Source: Phycisphaerales bacterium
GTDB lineage: Bacteria > Planctomycetota > Phycisphaerae > Phycisphaerales > UBA1924
Reading direction: 5' to 3'
Length of the DNA: 52,426 nt
NCBI GenBank assembly: GCA_029260315.1
Contig: JAJDDM010000032.1
Coordinates: forward strand, 1 to 52,426
Part shown: positions 23,131-31,450 of the stretch, piece by piece
How positions within the stretch are numbered: the stretch's first letter is position 1
How the letters are laid out: every line of letters starts with the position of its first letter
Notes under the pieces: model-generated
Told to the model about the DNA's origin: nothing
What the model saw: only the letters and a program-made list of their open reading frames with translations
The model's database searches: none
Program-made: the position numbers and the translations under genes

Positions 23131-24678
23131 TCAGCATCCGGCCGCGAACGCGTCGAGATACGCGAAGAAGTCGTCTGCGTCTGTGTCGCCGTCATTATCG
23201 AGGTCCGCCGCGGAATCGCCGGCGGCAAACAGATCAAGGTAATCGAAGAAATCGTCGGCGTCGGCGTCGCCGTCGCCGTCGAGATCGGCGGGGCAGCCGC
23301 CATCGCCGAAGCGGGCGAGCAGGAAGGTCTCCCGGACGAACTCGATGCTGGCGGTGCCGAAGGCGATGATGTCGCCGGTGGGCAGCAGGGAGGCGTCGAG
23401 GAAGCTGTCGCGGGCGACCCGGCCGTCGGGTGAGGTGTCGACGTTGGTGATGTCGTTGAGCACGCCGGTTGCGGGGTCGTAGGTGAGCATGATGGCATCG
23501 CGGTTGAAGCGATCGCCGGTGATGTCGATGGTGGAGCTGGTGCCGAAGAGGCGGAGCCGGCCAGCCGAGTCGATGAGCAGGCGTGAACCGCGGTCGAACT
23601 CTGCGCCCTGGCGTCCGCCGAAGCGGTCCTGCCAGAGGAACTCGCCGTCGTCTGCGCGGAAGGCGATGGTGACGGCGTCGTCGTTGGTGTTGCTGTCGTC
23701 GCTGTCGGGGTCGCTGACGCCGGTGACGAAGACGTCGCCGTTGGGCGCGACGGCCAGGTCGGTGAGGAAGTCGTCGAAGCCGGGATCGCGGACGGCGACC
23801 CACCGCTCGGCGCCGGTGTCGGCGTCGTACTTGACGGCGACGTAGGCCCCGTCGAAGCCCGCCTGGCGCCCCGCGATGTGGACCGAGCCGTCGGGGCCGA
23901 GGGCGATCGCGCGGACGGTGTCGTTGCTGGTGCCGTCGTAGCGGGTGAGCCAGCGCTGCGCGCCGGTCGCGCCGTCGTAGCTGATGGTGACGATGTCGTT
24001 GGTGTTGGTCGGGGGACTGGTATTGCCGGAGATGAAGACATCGCCGGCGTCGTTGACCGCGACGACGCGGGCGCTGTCGTCGTTGAAGAGGAACCGCCCG
24101 TTGTCGCCGAAGATCGCGGACCAGAGGAGGTTGCCGTCGGCGTCGAAGCGTGCGGTGCCGTAGTCGCCGCGTTCGTCGTCGTTCCAGATCAGGCCGGTGA
24201 CGACGACGCCGCCGTCGGGGTGCAGGGCGAGGGCTTTGGGGTCGTCGATGCCGCTGGCCGGGCCGTCGTAGAAGGCCTCCCAAATCAGGTTGCCGTCGGC
24301 GTCGTACTTGAGAACGGCCATGTCGCTGTTCGCAAAGCCGGGCATGCTTGCGCGTCCGAGGGCGTAGATGGCGCTGCCGTCGGGGGTGGCGGCGATGGCG
24401 ACGCCGAGGTCCTGGTCGTTGCCCGGTGCCGGGCCGTCCCACTCACGCACCCACGCCATCGAGCCGTCCGGGGCATACTTGGCGACGACGATGTCGTCTA
24501 ACTCGCTGGTCGCGAGGATGTAGCTGTTGGCGGCGGCGTCGGTGGCGAGCGGACGGATGCCGTTGAGGGTGTCGGCCAGTTCGGGCTGAACGACCCACAG
24601 GGGGGGGTCGGCGAGGAGCGGCGTCGAGATCGAGGCGGTGAGAACGGCGATCGTGCGAGTGGTGATCTTGCGCTGCAT
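23131..24678 (-). CDS. SBBP/PQQ-like beta-propeller secreted protein with GC-type dockerin
   Basis: 515 aa. Signal peptide MQRKITTRTIAVLTASISTP...LLA. Propeller repeats of the form 'D.DIVVAKY..DG...W...YDG....D....IA..PDG.VYV.G' run through the body (DDIVVAKYAPDGSMAWVREW, DMAVLKYDADGNLIWEAFYD, GAYVAVKYDADTGAERWVAV), matching SBBP/beta-propeller proteins. The dockerin (~460-515) starts CPADLDGDGDADADDFFDYL and ends AAGC. CAGGAG precedes the ATG at 24678, and an exact sigma54 promoter lies 35 bp further up. This is the first gene of a probable three-gene operon (23131, 21197, 18922). Confidence 0.92.
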   Translation of the reverse strand: MQRKITTRTIAVLTASISTPLLADPPLWVVQPELADTLNGIRPLATDAAANSYILATSELDDIVVAKYAPDGSMAWVREWDGPAPGNDQDLGVAIAATPDGSAIYALGRASMPGFANSDMAVLKYDADGNLIWEAFYDGPASGIDDPKALALHPDGGVVVTGLIWNDDERGDYGTARFDADGNLLWSAIFGDNGRFLFNDDSARVVAVNDAGDVFISGNTSPPTNTNDIVTISYDGATGAQRWLTRYDGTSNDTVRAIALGPDGSVHIAGRQAGFDGAYVAVKYDADTGAERWVAVRDPGFDDFLTDLAVAPNGDVFVTGVSDPDSDDSNTNDDAVTIAFRADDGEFLWQDRFGGRQGAEFDRGSRLLIDSAGRLRLFGTSSTIDITGDRFNRDAIMLTYDPATGVLNDITNVDTSPDGRVARDSFLDASLLPTGDIIAFGTASIEFVRETFLLARFGDGGCPADLDGDGDADADDFFDYLDLFAAGDSAADLDNDGDTDADDFFAYLDAFAAGC

Positions 24679-24712
24679 GGATTGGCTCCTGTTGGCTTGC
24701 CCTGTGTGGAGT

Positions 24713-24728
24713 TGCAACTTCTGTGCCA
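24713..24728 (-). promoter_or_regulatory. sigma54 (-24/-12) promoter
   Basis: TGGCACAGAAGTTGCA on the minus strand, an exact TGGCAC-N5-TTGCA. The ATG is 35 bp downstream. Upstream, 24729-24945 holds no gene; GTGGCCATGTG near 24830 resembles the TGGCCA palindromes upstream of two other sigma54 sites. Confidence 0.85.
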
Positions 24729-24945
24729 GTTGTGAGCTTCCGGTGGAACGCCTGGGTGTGGAACGAATGGGTGCGGTGCGTTCATCGACGCGTCGGGTTG
24801 GGTGACGGCAGGCCGGGCGCGCGCACAGTTGTGGCCATGTGCCGATCGGGCCCGGGGAAGATGGTCCGCGTGGGCGTGCGGGGAGAGAGCCGAGCGCCCT
24901 CGGGGGCGCGTGGTGCCCGCGTGTGAGATCGGTGCATAGGCGTAG

Positions 24946-26499
24946 CTAAGGGCAGCCCATCACAAAGAGATCGAGGTAGAAGAAGAAGTCGTTGGAGTCG
25001 ATGATGAGATTGGGCAGCCCGTAGTCGGACTGGTTGGGGTCCGAAGATGTGGTCAGGTCAGCCTCGGCGAGATTGGCCGAGGCGAACTGGTCGAGGAAGT
25101 AGAAGAAGTCGTCGGCGTCGACGTCGCCGTCGCGGCTGCCGTAGCCGGGATCGCGGGGATCCGAGGAACCGGTGAGGTCTCCCTTGCAGAACAGGGCGCG
25201 GTCCTGCGACTCGATCGCGCCGTTGCCGTCGAGGTCGTAGAGGCTGAAGTTCGGCCCGCAGCCGGCGACGACAAAGCGGCCGTCGACAACGCCGTCGGCG
25301 TCGCAGGACGATCCGTCCATCGATTGCAGGGCGGACTCGTAGGCGGACACGTCGAGGTCATCGATCTTCTCGTCTGCGTTGAGATCGCACGGGCGCGCGG
25401 CAAAGCCCACGTCGGTCCAGACGTAGAGCGACTCGTCCTCGAACTCGTAGGACGTGCCGAAGATGGCGGTCGCCTCCCAGTCGTCGGGCTCAAGAACATC
25501 CTCGGCTTTCTTGTCGTCCCAGCGCTCAGTGAGCACCCTCACCTCGCCTTGGAGCCTGGAGGCGTTCTTGATGAGATCCAGGACGGCCTCGACGACACTG
25601 TGGTGGCTGAACGGGCCGATCTCGCTATCAATCGGCTGCTCGGGCTCGCCGGTGAGTTCGGCGGCGCCGGCCATCGTGAGGGCCTCGACGAGGGTGATGG
25701 TGGTGATGTCGCTGGCGATGTCGTGACTGAAGCGGAGGTTGACCTCGGGGTCGTAGAGCCCGAAGTCGGAGCCGCCGAACACGCCGCTGGCCTTCTGATA
25801 GCCGGCCGCGCGCTGGAAGTAGCGGCTGCGGATGATCCAGGTCTCGCCGGGCTCGAAGGTGTTGTCCTGGTCGCCGCCGGTTCTGGAGACGATGGTGACC
25901 TGGTGACAGCCGCAGAGGACGAGGGAGAAGTCCTCGCCCGAGCGCTCGAAGAAGGGCGCGGTCCAAAAGTTGAGGTCGTGGTCGCCGCACCCGCCGGGGC
26001 CTGCGCCGCCGCGTGCTGCGCGCTGCCCGATCGAATCCTCGGGCAGCCCGCCGAAGCGGGCGACATTGGCGAGGTACCGGAGTTCCGCGGCACCGTCGAG
26101 CTCGCCTCCGGTGTCCTTGTCGCTGTCGATGTCGATTTCGAGGAATCCGAGGACCGGGCTGGGTCCGAATCGGAAGGGCTCGAAGGGGTCTGTGCCGATG
26201 CCGCTCGTGCCCGAGGGGTTGACCAGCCCCGCGAAGGTGACGTCGAGGCGGAAGAGGTTGGCGTCGCGTCGCTGGACGACGCCTGTGTAGGGGTCTTGGA
26301 GGGCGTCGAACGCGCGCCAGCCGCTGATCTTGACGCGCAGCACGTCAGGGAGGACCGAGTCCGGACGGATGGGACCGTCGCAGCCGGGATCGGTCCTGCG
26401 GATCTCGGCGTCGCCGAAGCCGTCGATAAACTCCGCGAAATCGTCCGCCGGGGCGTGCGGGCAGAGCAGCGCTGCGGTGATGAGGGCGATACGCCTCAT
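24946..26499 (-). CDS. Secreted protein with extended GC-type dockerin, coupled to the sigma54 activator
   Basis: 517 aa. Signal peptide MRRIALITAALLCPHAPA. The body (to ~residue 430) is not a family I recognise: it contains GCDGPIRPDSVLPDVLRVKI, SPVLGFLEIDIDSDKDTGGE and DNTFEPGETWIIRSRYFQ, suggesting a beta-sandwich. Residues ~370-425 hold an extra EF-hand-like stretch (CDLNADEKIDDLDVSAYESA, LYDLDGNGAIESQD). The terminal dockerin is longer than in the other eight (two loops interrupted by inserts GSSDPRDPGYGSRDGDVDAD and SSDPNQSDYG) and ends MGCP. Its ATG overlaps the regulator's stop by 4 bases (ATGA), so it is translationally coupled to the response regulator and not under its own sigma54 promoter. 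Confidence 0.9.
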   Translation of the reverse strand: MRRIALITAALLCPHAPADDFAEFIDGFGDAEIRRTDPGCDGPIRPDSVLPDVLRVKISGWRAFDALQDPYTGVVQRRDANLFRLDVTFAGLVNPSGTSGIGTDPFEPFRFGPSPVLGFLEIDIDSDKDTGGELDGAAELRYLANVARFGGLPEDSIGQRAARGGAGPGGCGDHDLNFWTAPFFERSGEDFSLVLCGCHQVTIVSRTGGDQDNTFEPGETWIIRSRYFQRAAGYQKASGVFGGSDFGLYDPEVNLRFSHDIASDITTITLVEALTMAGAAELTGEPEQPIDSEIGPFSHHSVVEAVLDLIKNASRLQGEVRVLTERWDDKKAEDVLEPDDWEATAIFGTSYEFEDESLYVWTDVGFAARPCDLNADEKIDDLDVSAYESALQSMDGSSCDADGVVDGRFVVAGCGPNFSLYDLDGNGAIESQDRALFCKGDLTGSSDPRDPGYGSRDGDVDADDFFYFLDQFASANLAEADLTTSSDPNQSDYGLPNLIIDSNDFFFYLDLFVMGCP

Positions 26500-27971
26500 G
26501 AGACGCGCTCGGCGATCTCGCGGACGCGGCTCTCCAGGCCGTAGCGTTCGATGCGATAGCGGAAGCTGCTGCGTTGCATGCCGATGAGCTTGGAGGCCTT
26601 GGAGACGTTGCCTCGGGTGTGCTCGAGGGCCTGGATCATGAGAGCCTCTTCGATCTGGTCGGCGGTGTGGATTCCGCGATCGAAGTCGAACCGGGGCGTG
26701 CCGCCGATGGCGACGGCCTTGCCGTTGGCGTGCCCGTTGGCCGCGCCGGATGTCGCGTGGGATTGGGCGATGCCGAGATCCGCGGCCTCGACCATGCTGG
26801 TGTCGCTGAGCATCGCGGCCCGCTGGACGGCGTTGGCGAGCTCGCGGACGTTGCCGGTCCAGGGATGGGCGAGGATGGCGGTCTTGCAGGCGGGCGAGAA
26901 CTTCAAACCCTCGCGCCCGTAGCGAGCGCCCATGTCGGCGAGCAGCTCGCGGGCGATGAGCAGCGCATCCTGGTCGCGCTCACGCAGGGGCGGGATCTCG
27001 ATGGGGAAGGCCGCGAGGCGGAAGTACAGATCGCGCCGGAACTTGCCGGCCTCGGCGAGCGACTCGAGCTCCTGGTTGGAGGCGGCGATGACGCGGGCCC
27101 GGACGGTGCGCTCGCGCGAGCCGCCCACGCGCCGGAACGTCCCCTGCTCGACGACGACCAGGAGCTTGGCCTGGAGTTCGAGGGGCATCTCGCTGATCTC
27201 GTCGAGGAAAATGGTGCCGCCCTCGGCCATCTCGAACAGGCCCGTGCGTGCCGCGCGGGCGTCGGTGAACGCGCCCTTCTCGTGCCCGAAGAGCTCGCCC
27301 TCGACCAGGGTCGCCGGCAGCGCCGAGCAGTTCACATGGACGAACGGCGGAGCGTCCTTGGCGGGCGGATCCTCGTTCGCGACGGCGGTGTCGTGGATGT
27401 AGCGCGCGAGCACACCCTTGCCGACGCCGGTCTCACCCAGCAGGAGGATCGTCGGCAACGCCCCGGCGTCTCCGGTGCCGATGGGCATGGAGGCGAGCTT
27501 GGCCGAGAGTTTCAGGCACCTGCTCCAGGCGTCGCTCTCACCGAGGACCTTGCGCGTGTCCCCGCGGGTGCGTTCGAGGCGCTGGTAGAGCTCGACCCTC
27601 TGGCTGAGTCGGCGCTTTTCGAGCCAGCGGGGGAGCTGGATCTGGAGTTCCTCGATGCTCAGGGGCTTTTGGAGGTAGTTGTCAGCGCCGTCGCGCATGG
27701 CCCCGACGGCGTTCTCGATGCTGCCGTAGGCGGTCATCACGACGATGACGCCGTCGAACCCGTCGGCGCGCAGCTCGCGGACGAACTCGAGGCCGTCATC
27801 CTCGCCCAGATGAACGTCGGTCAGAACAAGGTCGAGCCCCACTCGCTGGGCGATTTCACGGGCCGGATCGAGAGCCGCGGCTTCATGGACATCATGCCCG
27901 CCCTTCTTGAGGGACCGCACGATCGAGAATCTCAGGTTTTCTTCGTCTTCAATGACGAGAATCTTGGCCAC
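26496..27971 (-). CDS. NtrC-family sigma54-activating response regulator
   Basis: 491 aa from a GTG at 27971 (AGGAG six bases upstream); an in-frame ATG at 27992 with a weaker site would add seven residues. Receiver domain: acidic pair EDEE, phospho-acceptor D52 in VLTDVHLGEDDG, Lys in YLQKP. AAA+ domain: Walker A GETGVGKG (~179-186), GAFTDA loop (~233-238) where most family members have GAFTGA, Walker B GGTIFLDE (~252-259). C-terminal Fis-type helix-turn-helix RGNVSKASKLIGMQRSSFRY. It drives open-complex formation at sigma54 promoters when phosphorylated. It overlaps the kinase gene by 23 bases and the dockerin gene by 4. Confidence 0.96.
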   Translation of the reverse strand: MAKILVIEDEENLRFSIVRSLKKGGHDVHEAAALDPAREIAQRVGLDLVLTDVHLGEDDGLEFVRELRADGFDGVIVVMTAYGSIENAVGAMRDGADNYLQKPLSIEELQIQLPRWLEKRRLSQRVELYQRLERTRGDTRKVLGESDAWSRCLKLSAKLASMPIGTGDAGALPTILLLGETGVGKGVLARYIHDTAVANEDPPAKDAPPFVHVNCSALPATLVEGELFGHEKGAFTDARAARTGLFEMAEGGTIFLDEISEMPLELQAKLLVVVEQGTFRRVGGSRERTVRARVIAASNQELESLAEAGKFRRDLYFRLAAFPIEIPPLRERDQDALLIARELLADMGARYGREGLKFSPACKTAILAHPWTGNVRELANAVQRAAMLSDTSMVEAADLGIAQSHATSGAANGHANGKAVAIGGTPRFDFDRGIHTADQIEEALMIQALEHTRGNVSKASKLIGMQRSSFRYRIERYGLESRVREIAERVS

Positions 27972-29526
27972 TGGCAACTCCTGACTGGCCATTATTAGCC
28001 AGCTCTTCTGACTGCACCTCGTCGGGCAGGATGAGCGAAAACCTCGCTCCGGCGGCGAGAGCCGCGTCCGACCCGCTTTTCAAGGACGCACCGAGGTTTT
28101 CGACCTCGATGCGTCCGCCATGCCCTCTCATCGCATGGAGAGCAGATGCAAGTCCGATGCCAGTCCCTTGTTTTTTGGTGGTGAACGACGGGCGAAAGAG
28201 GTTGGGCAGGACATCTTCGGAGATTCCCGGACCTCCATCGCTGACGGCGACCTTCCAGCCGCCGGGCGTGCGGGAGGGGCGGATGTGGACGATCCCGCCC
28301 CTCGGTGTGGCCTCGATGGCGTTGGCGAGGATCGCCGCGAGAGCCTGGCTCAGGTGGTCGGGGTCGAAAACGCGGCTGCCCATGACTCGGGCGGCCTGAA
28401 AGTCGCACTCGATGCGGACGCCGCCGGCGGCAGCCATGGGCTCGTGGGCCTCGATCGCCTCGCGCAGCCAGTCATGGACACTGACCTTGCGGCAATCGAT
28501 CTCGGCGGGCGATGTCGCGCGCAGGAGGCGGTTGAGCCAGTCCTCGAACCGATCGACGGCGTCGATGATCCGGCGCTGGCTGTCCTTGATCTCGGCATCC
28601 TCGACCTCGTCGCGGGTCATCTCGGCGAGGCCGCGGATGCCGGCGAGGGGGTTGCGGATGTTGTGCGCCAGGCGACGCATCATCTGTCCGACGGCGACGA
28701 GGCGCTCCTGCTCGATACGCTCTTCCTGGCTGCGCTGGACCATCTCGGCCATCTGGTTGACCTCGCGCGCAAGGGTCGCCAACTCGTCGTTGCCCTTAGG
28801 ATGGAGGCGGTAGGAAAACTCGCCGACGCCGATGCGTTCGGCGGCGACGCGCAGGCGCTCGATGGGACGGATGACCCACCTGCCGACGAGCGAGAGGCTG
28901 AGCAGGCCGACGAGGGCGGTGAGACCGGCGACGAGCGCGAGGACGACGCCGAGGCGTGTTCGGAGCTGATCCTCGAACGCTTCTGCGAGCTGGGCGTCGT
29001 CCAGGATGCGTCCCTCGATGCGTTCGATGAGCTCGTGGATTTCGAAGAGGGCGAGGCCGGCGCTCTGTCGCGCGCCGTCGTCGCCGATGTCACTCCAGCG
29101 CGCCGCGAGTTCGTGGGCGCGTTCGAAGATGCGATTCTCGAGATTGTCCAGGGCGTACATCCCGGCGCGGACCTGCCAGCCCTCCTGGAGCTTGAGCCTC
29201 TCAAAGTTGTTGCGCATCCGTTCGGAGAGAATGGCGAAGGCATTGGGATCGAAGCTCGGCGGCTCGCTCGAGCGACTCCCGCGCACGCCGTGACCGGACG
29301 CTCCGCTCTGCTCTCCCCAGGTCGGCCCGCCGAGGAGCATGGTCGCCTGCGCCTCTGCGTCGCGCTTGATCGTGCGAAGGGAATGGAGCACGCCGGACAT
29401 GCTCTGGATGGGGCGGGAGATCTCGCGCTCGAGGATCGCGAACGACGACCATGCCGAGGCGAGGCTGACGAGGACGGCGAGGCCGAACAGGGCGAGAAGG
29501 ATGACGAATCGCCGGCGGATGGTCAT
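27949..29526 (-). CDS. Membrane histidine kinase (NtrB/ZraS-like), partner of the sigma54 activator
   Basis: 525 aa. Transmembrane segment at ~7-29, a mostly helical extracytoplasmic domain ~30-190, a second segment ~192-214 (LGVVLALVAGLTALVGLLSL), HAMP ~215-268 (WVIRPIERLRVAAERIGVGE), HisKA with phospho-acceptor H288 in RLAHNIRNPLAGIRG, and a HATPase domain with N-box AILANAIEATP, G1 DGGPGI and G2 GTGIGLASALHAMRGHGG. The sensor domain has no family signature that I recognise. The gene begins 36 bp after the prepilin gene and overlaps the regulator. Prediction: autophosphorylates in response to an external or envelope cue and phosphorylates D52 of the regulator. Confidence 0.94.
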   Translation of the reverse strand: MTIRRRFVILLALFGLAVLVSLASAWSSFAILEREISRPIQSMSGVLHSLRTIKRDAEAQATMLLGGPTWGEQSGASGHGVRGSRSSEPPSFDPNAFAILSERMRNNFERLKLQEGWQVRAGMYALDNLENRIFERAHELAARWSDIGDDGARQSAGLALFEIHELIERIEGRILDDAQLAEAFEDQLRTRLGVVLALVAGLTALVGLLSLSLVGRWVIRPIERLRVAAERIGVGEFSYRLHPKGNDELATLAREVNQMAEMVQRSQEERIEQERLVAVGQMMRRLAHNIRNPLAGIRGLAEMTRDEVEDAEIKDSQRRIIDAVDRFEDWLNRLLRATSPAEIDCRKVSVHDWLREAIEAHEPMAAAGGVRIECDFQAARVMGSRVFDPDHLSQALAAILANAIEATPRGGIVHIRPSRTPGGWKVAVSDGGPGISEDVLPNLFRPSFTTKKQGTGIGLASALHAMRGHGGRIEVENLGASLKSGSDAALAAGARFSLILPDEVQSEELANNGQSGVASGQDSRH

Positions 29527-29562
29527 GGGCGAGGTCCGGCGCGCCTCGGGCGGCTCACACGA

Positions 29563-30321
29563 CTAGCGCACGGGGGGCTGATAGCCCCAGTCAAGCGTCT
29601 CCTCGAGCGGGCGTTTGGTGGAGCGGACGCTGCCGTCGATGAATGTCAGGTTCATCGCGCCGGCGTGGCGCATGGCGGGGAACCAGTAGCGATTGCGAGC
29701 GAACGGCCCGTCGCCGCCCATGGCCGGGCCGGAGAAGACCGGGGAGAGGTTGTTGGCGTCGGCGACGGCGCCGTCGACATCCCACATGAGCGGCACCGTG
29801 GGGTGCTCGAGGATCTCAGAAGTGAGTTCGACGGGGCGGACGCGGACGCGTCCGTCTCTTTCCTGCTCGCCCCAGTGCATGCGGACGTTGAAGCCGTAGG
29901 AGATGTTCTCCGGGGGCGCGACGCCGCCGCGTGAGCACGGGGCGTTTCGGCGGAGTTCGACGGGACCCTCGACTTCCGGGCAGCGGAGGGGGTCGTTGCC
30001 CTCGTAGGGAAGCTCCACGAGCTGCCTGGAGCCATAGTTCCCTTCCCAGAACTCGCTGATGCCGTAGAGCGATTCCTGGAAGGTTTCGAGGCGGAAGCGC
30101 TCGCCCGGGAGGTCTCTATCTTCTCCGCGGTCGCCGTGGAGTTCGTCGTCGGCGTAGATGGAGAAATCGAAGGCGACGGCGCGTTGGGACATCTGGCAGC
30201 GGAAGGAGCGCGCGCTCGACCGGGCCCCGCCGAGGGCGGGGAGCATGAGCGACACCAACACCGCGATGATGGCGATGGTGATGAGGATCTCGATCAGCGT
30301 GAATCCGCCGGGCCTTCTCAA
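29563..30321 (-). CDS. Prepilin-like protein (type IV pilin/pseudopilin N-terminus, H-X9-DG)
   Basis: 252 aa from a TTG at 30321, chosen because AGGAG sits five bases upstream and the leader MRRPGG is the right length; a GTG at 30336 is the alternative. The signature GFTLIEILITIAIIAVLVSL is a prepilin-peptidase site followed by the hydrophobic helix with Glu at +5. The C-terminal motif RHAGAMNLTFIDGSV is the H-X9-DG pattern of the planctomycete-expanded DUF1559-type proteins. The first gene of an apparent operon with the kinase, regulator and dockerin gene, suggesting an envelope or secretion link. Confidence 0.9.
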   Translation of the reverse strand: MRRPGGFTLIEILITIAIIAVLVSLMLPALGGARSSARSFRCQMSQRAVAFDFSIYADDELHGDRGEDRDLPGERFRLETFQESLYGISEFWEGNYGSRQLVELPYEGNDPLRCPEVEGPVELRRNAPCSRGGVAPPENISYGFNVRMHWGEQERDGRVRVRPVELTSEILEHPTVPLMWDVDGAVADANNLSPVFSGPAMGGDGPFARNRYWFPAMRHAGAMNLTFIDGSVRSTKRPLEETLDWGYQPPVR

Positions 30322-30354
30322 GCGGTCTCCTCGCACGGGAATCTCGGTCCCACG

Positions 30355-30383
30355 ACTATAGAGGATATGGGGGTAAGAACCAA
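30355..30383 (-). promoter_or_regulatory. sigma70-type promoter of the prepilin-kinase-regulator operon
   Basis: On the minus strand TTGGTT (30378-30383), a 17-bp spacer, TATAGT (30355-30360). The expected start point is ~30348, giving a ~27-base leader to the TTG start. So the regulator operon itself looks sigma70-dependent. Confidence 0.6.
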
Positions 30384-30481
30384 TTCGTAATATCTGTCAG
30401 CCCCCATGAGCGGGCGGAGGAGGGCGTTGTTGATGGTTGGCGACACTTGTGGCCAGCGGCGTCGGGGGTTTCAGGGCGTCT

Positions 30482-31324
30482 TCAGCCGCCGCGACGGACG
30501 ATCGAGATCGACCCGTTGCTGCTGCTGACACGGGATTCCCCTCCCTCGCCGGGCGGCCCGATAACAGCCTCGGCGTGCAGACGGCAACTCCTGCGACGCT
30601 TCTCGGCGATCTCTTCGGGCGAAAAGCCGACGAGGCTCACCGAGCCGTTGGAGGTCTTGGCGGAGAGTTCACCGGCGAACGCGCCGCCGACACCGACGTG
30701 GACCGAGCCGTTGGAGGTGTCGATCCGGATGGGCCCGCTGGCGGCGTCGGCGAGCTCGACGCGGACCGAGCCGTTGGAGGTGTCGGCGTCGACCGAGCCG
30801 TTGATCTGGGCGAGTTGGACGCGCCCGTTGCTGGTGTCGACGATCACGTCGCCCTCGTGGTTCTCGACGGTGATGCGCCCGTTGCTGGTGGTGAGGCTCG
30901 CACGCCCGCTCGCGCCGACGAGCGTGAGCGCGCCGTTCGAGGACTTGAGCGTCGCGCCGTAAGCGTCGGGCAGGCGGATGTCGAAGCTGCATCCTTCGCT
31001 GCCCTTGCGCCCGCCCTCGGGCCATTGGACGCGCAGGTAGAGCGTGCCGTCGTCGAGGCGGGAGGCGACGACCTCGGTCAGGTTCAGGCGTTCCTGCGTG
31101 ATCGCCCTGATGTGGGCGTCGATCTCGACGCTGTCCACCTGGACCACCCGAACGTCGATCGCGCCGTTGCGGGTCTCGACGTCGACGCCAGCGCCCGGCT
31201 CGTGATCGACCATGAGCTGGCGCGTCTCCTTGAAGCGGGCGGACTGCCAGCCGAAGTTGCAGCCGGCGAGGGTCGCAAGCGAGCAGGCGAGCACGGCACA
31301 CGCGGTTCGGCAGGACGCGGACAT
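30482..31324 (-). CDS. DUF4097-type lipoprotein
   Basis: 280 aa. Lipobox LATLAGC with the acylated Cys at residue 22 of MSASCRTACAVLACSLATLA. The body is a repeating single-strand ladder (GATLKSSNGALTLVGASGRA, SLTTSNGRITVENHEGDVIV, DTSNGRVQLAQINGSV, DADTSNGSVRVELADA, KTSNGSVSLVGFS), in which 'TSNG' recurs every ~20 residues. That is the putative-adhesin DUF4097 beta-helix/beta-roll. Probably a periplasmic or outer-membrane-anchored beta-solenoid; role unknown. AGGAG precedes the ATG at 31324. It lies downstream of greA with ~127 bp between. Confidence 0.88.
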   Translation of the reverse strand: MSASCRTACAVLACSLATLAGCNFGWQSARFKETRQLMVDHEPGAGVDVETRNGAIDVRVVQVDSVEIDAHIRAITQERLNLTEVVASRLDDGTLYLRVQWPEGGRKGSEGCSFDIRLPDAYGATLKSSNGALTLVGASGRASLTTSNGRITVENHEGDVIVDTSNGRVQLAQINGSVDADTSNGSVRVELADAASGPIRIDTSNGSVHVGVGGAFAGELSAKTSNGSVSLVGFSPEEIAEKRRRSCRLHAEAVIGPPGEGGESRVSSSNGSISIVRRGG

Positions 31325-31450
31325 GGCGGATCTCCTCTCGAGGGTGTCGATGGCACAACCGGCGGGCACCTCCCACCGTCCACACACCTGTTGGGATCAA
31401 CCGGGCGGTGGTTTCACCTCATTGGAGGCGCAGGCGTGACGGCTCGGGGG

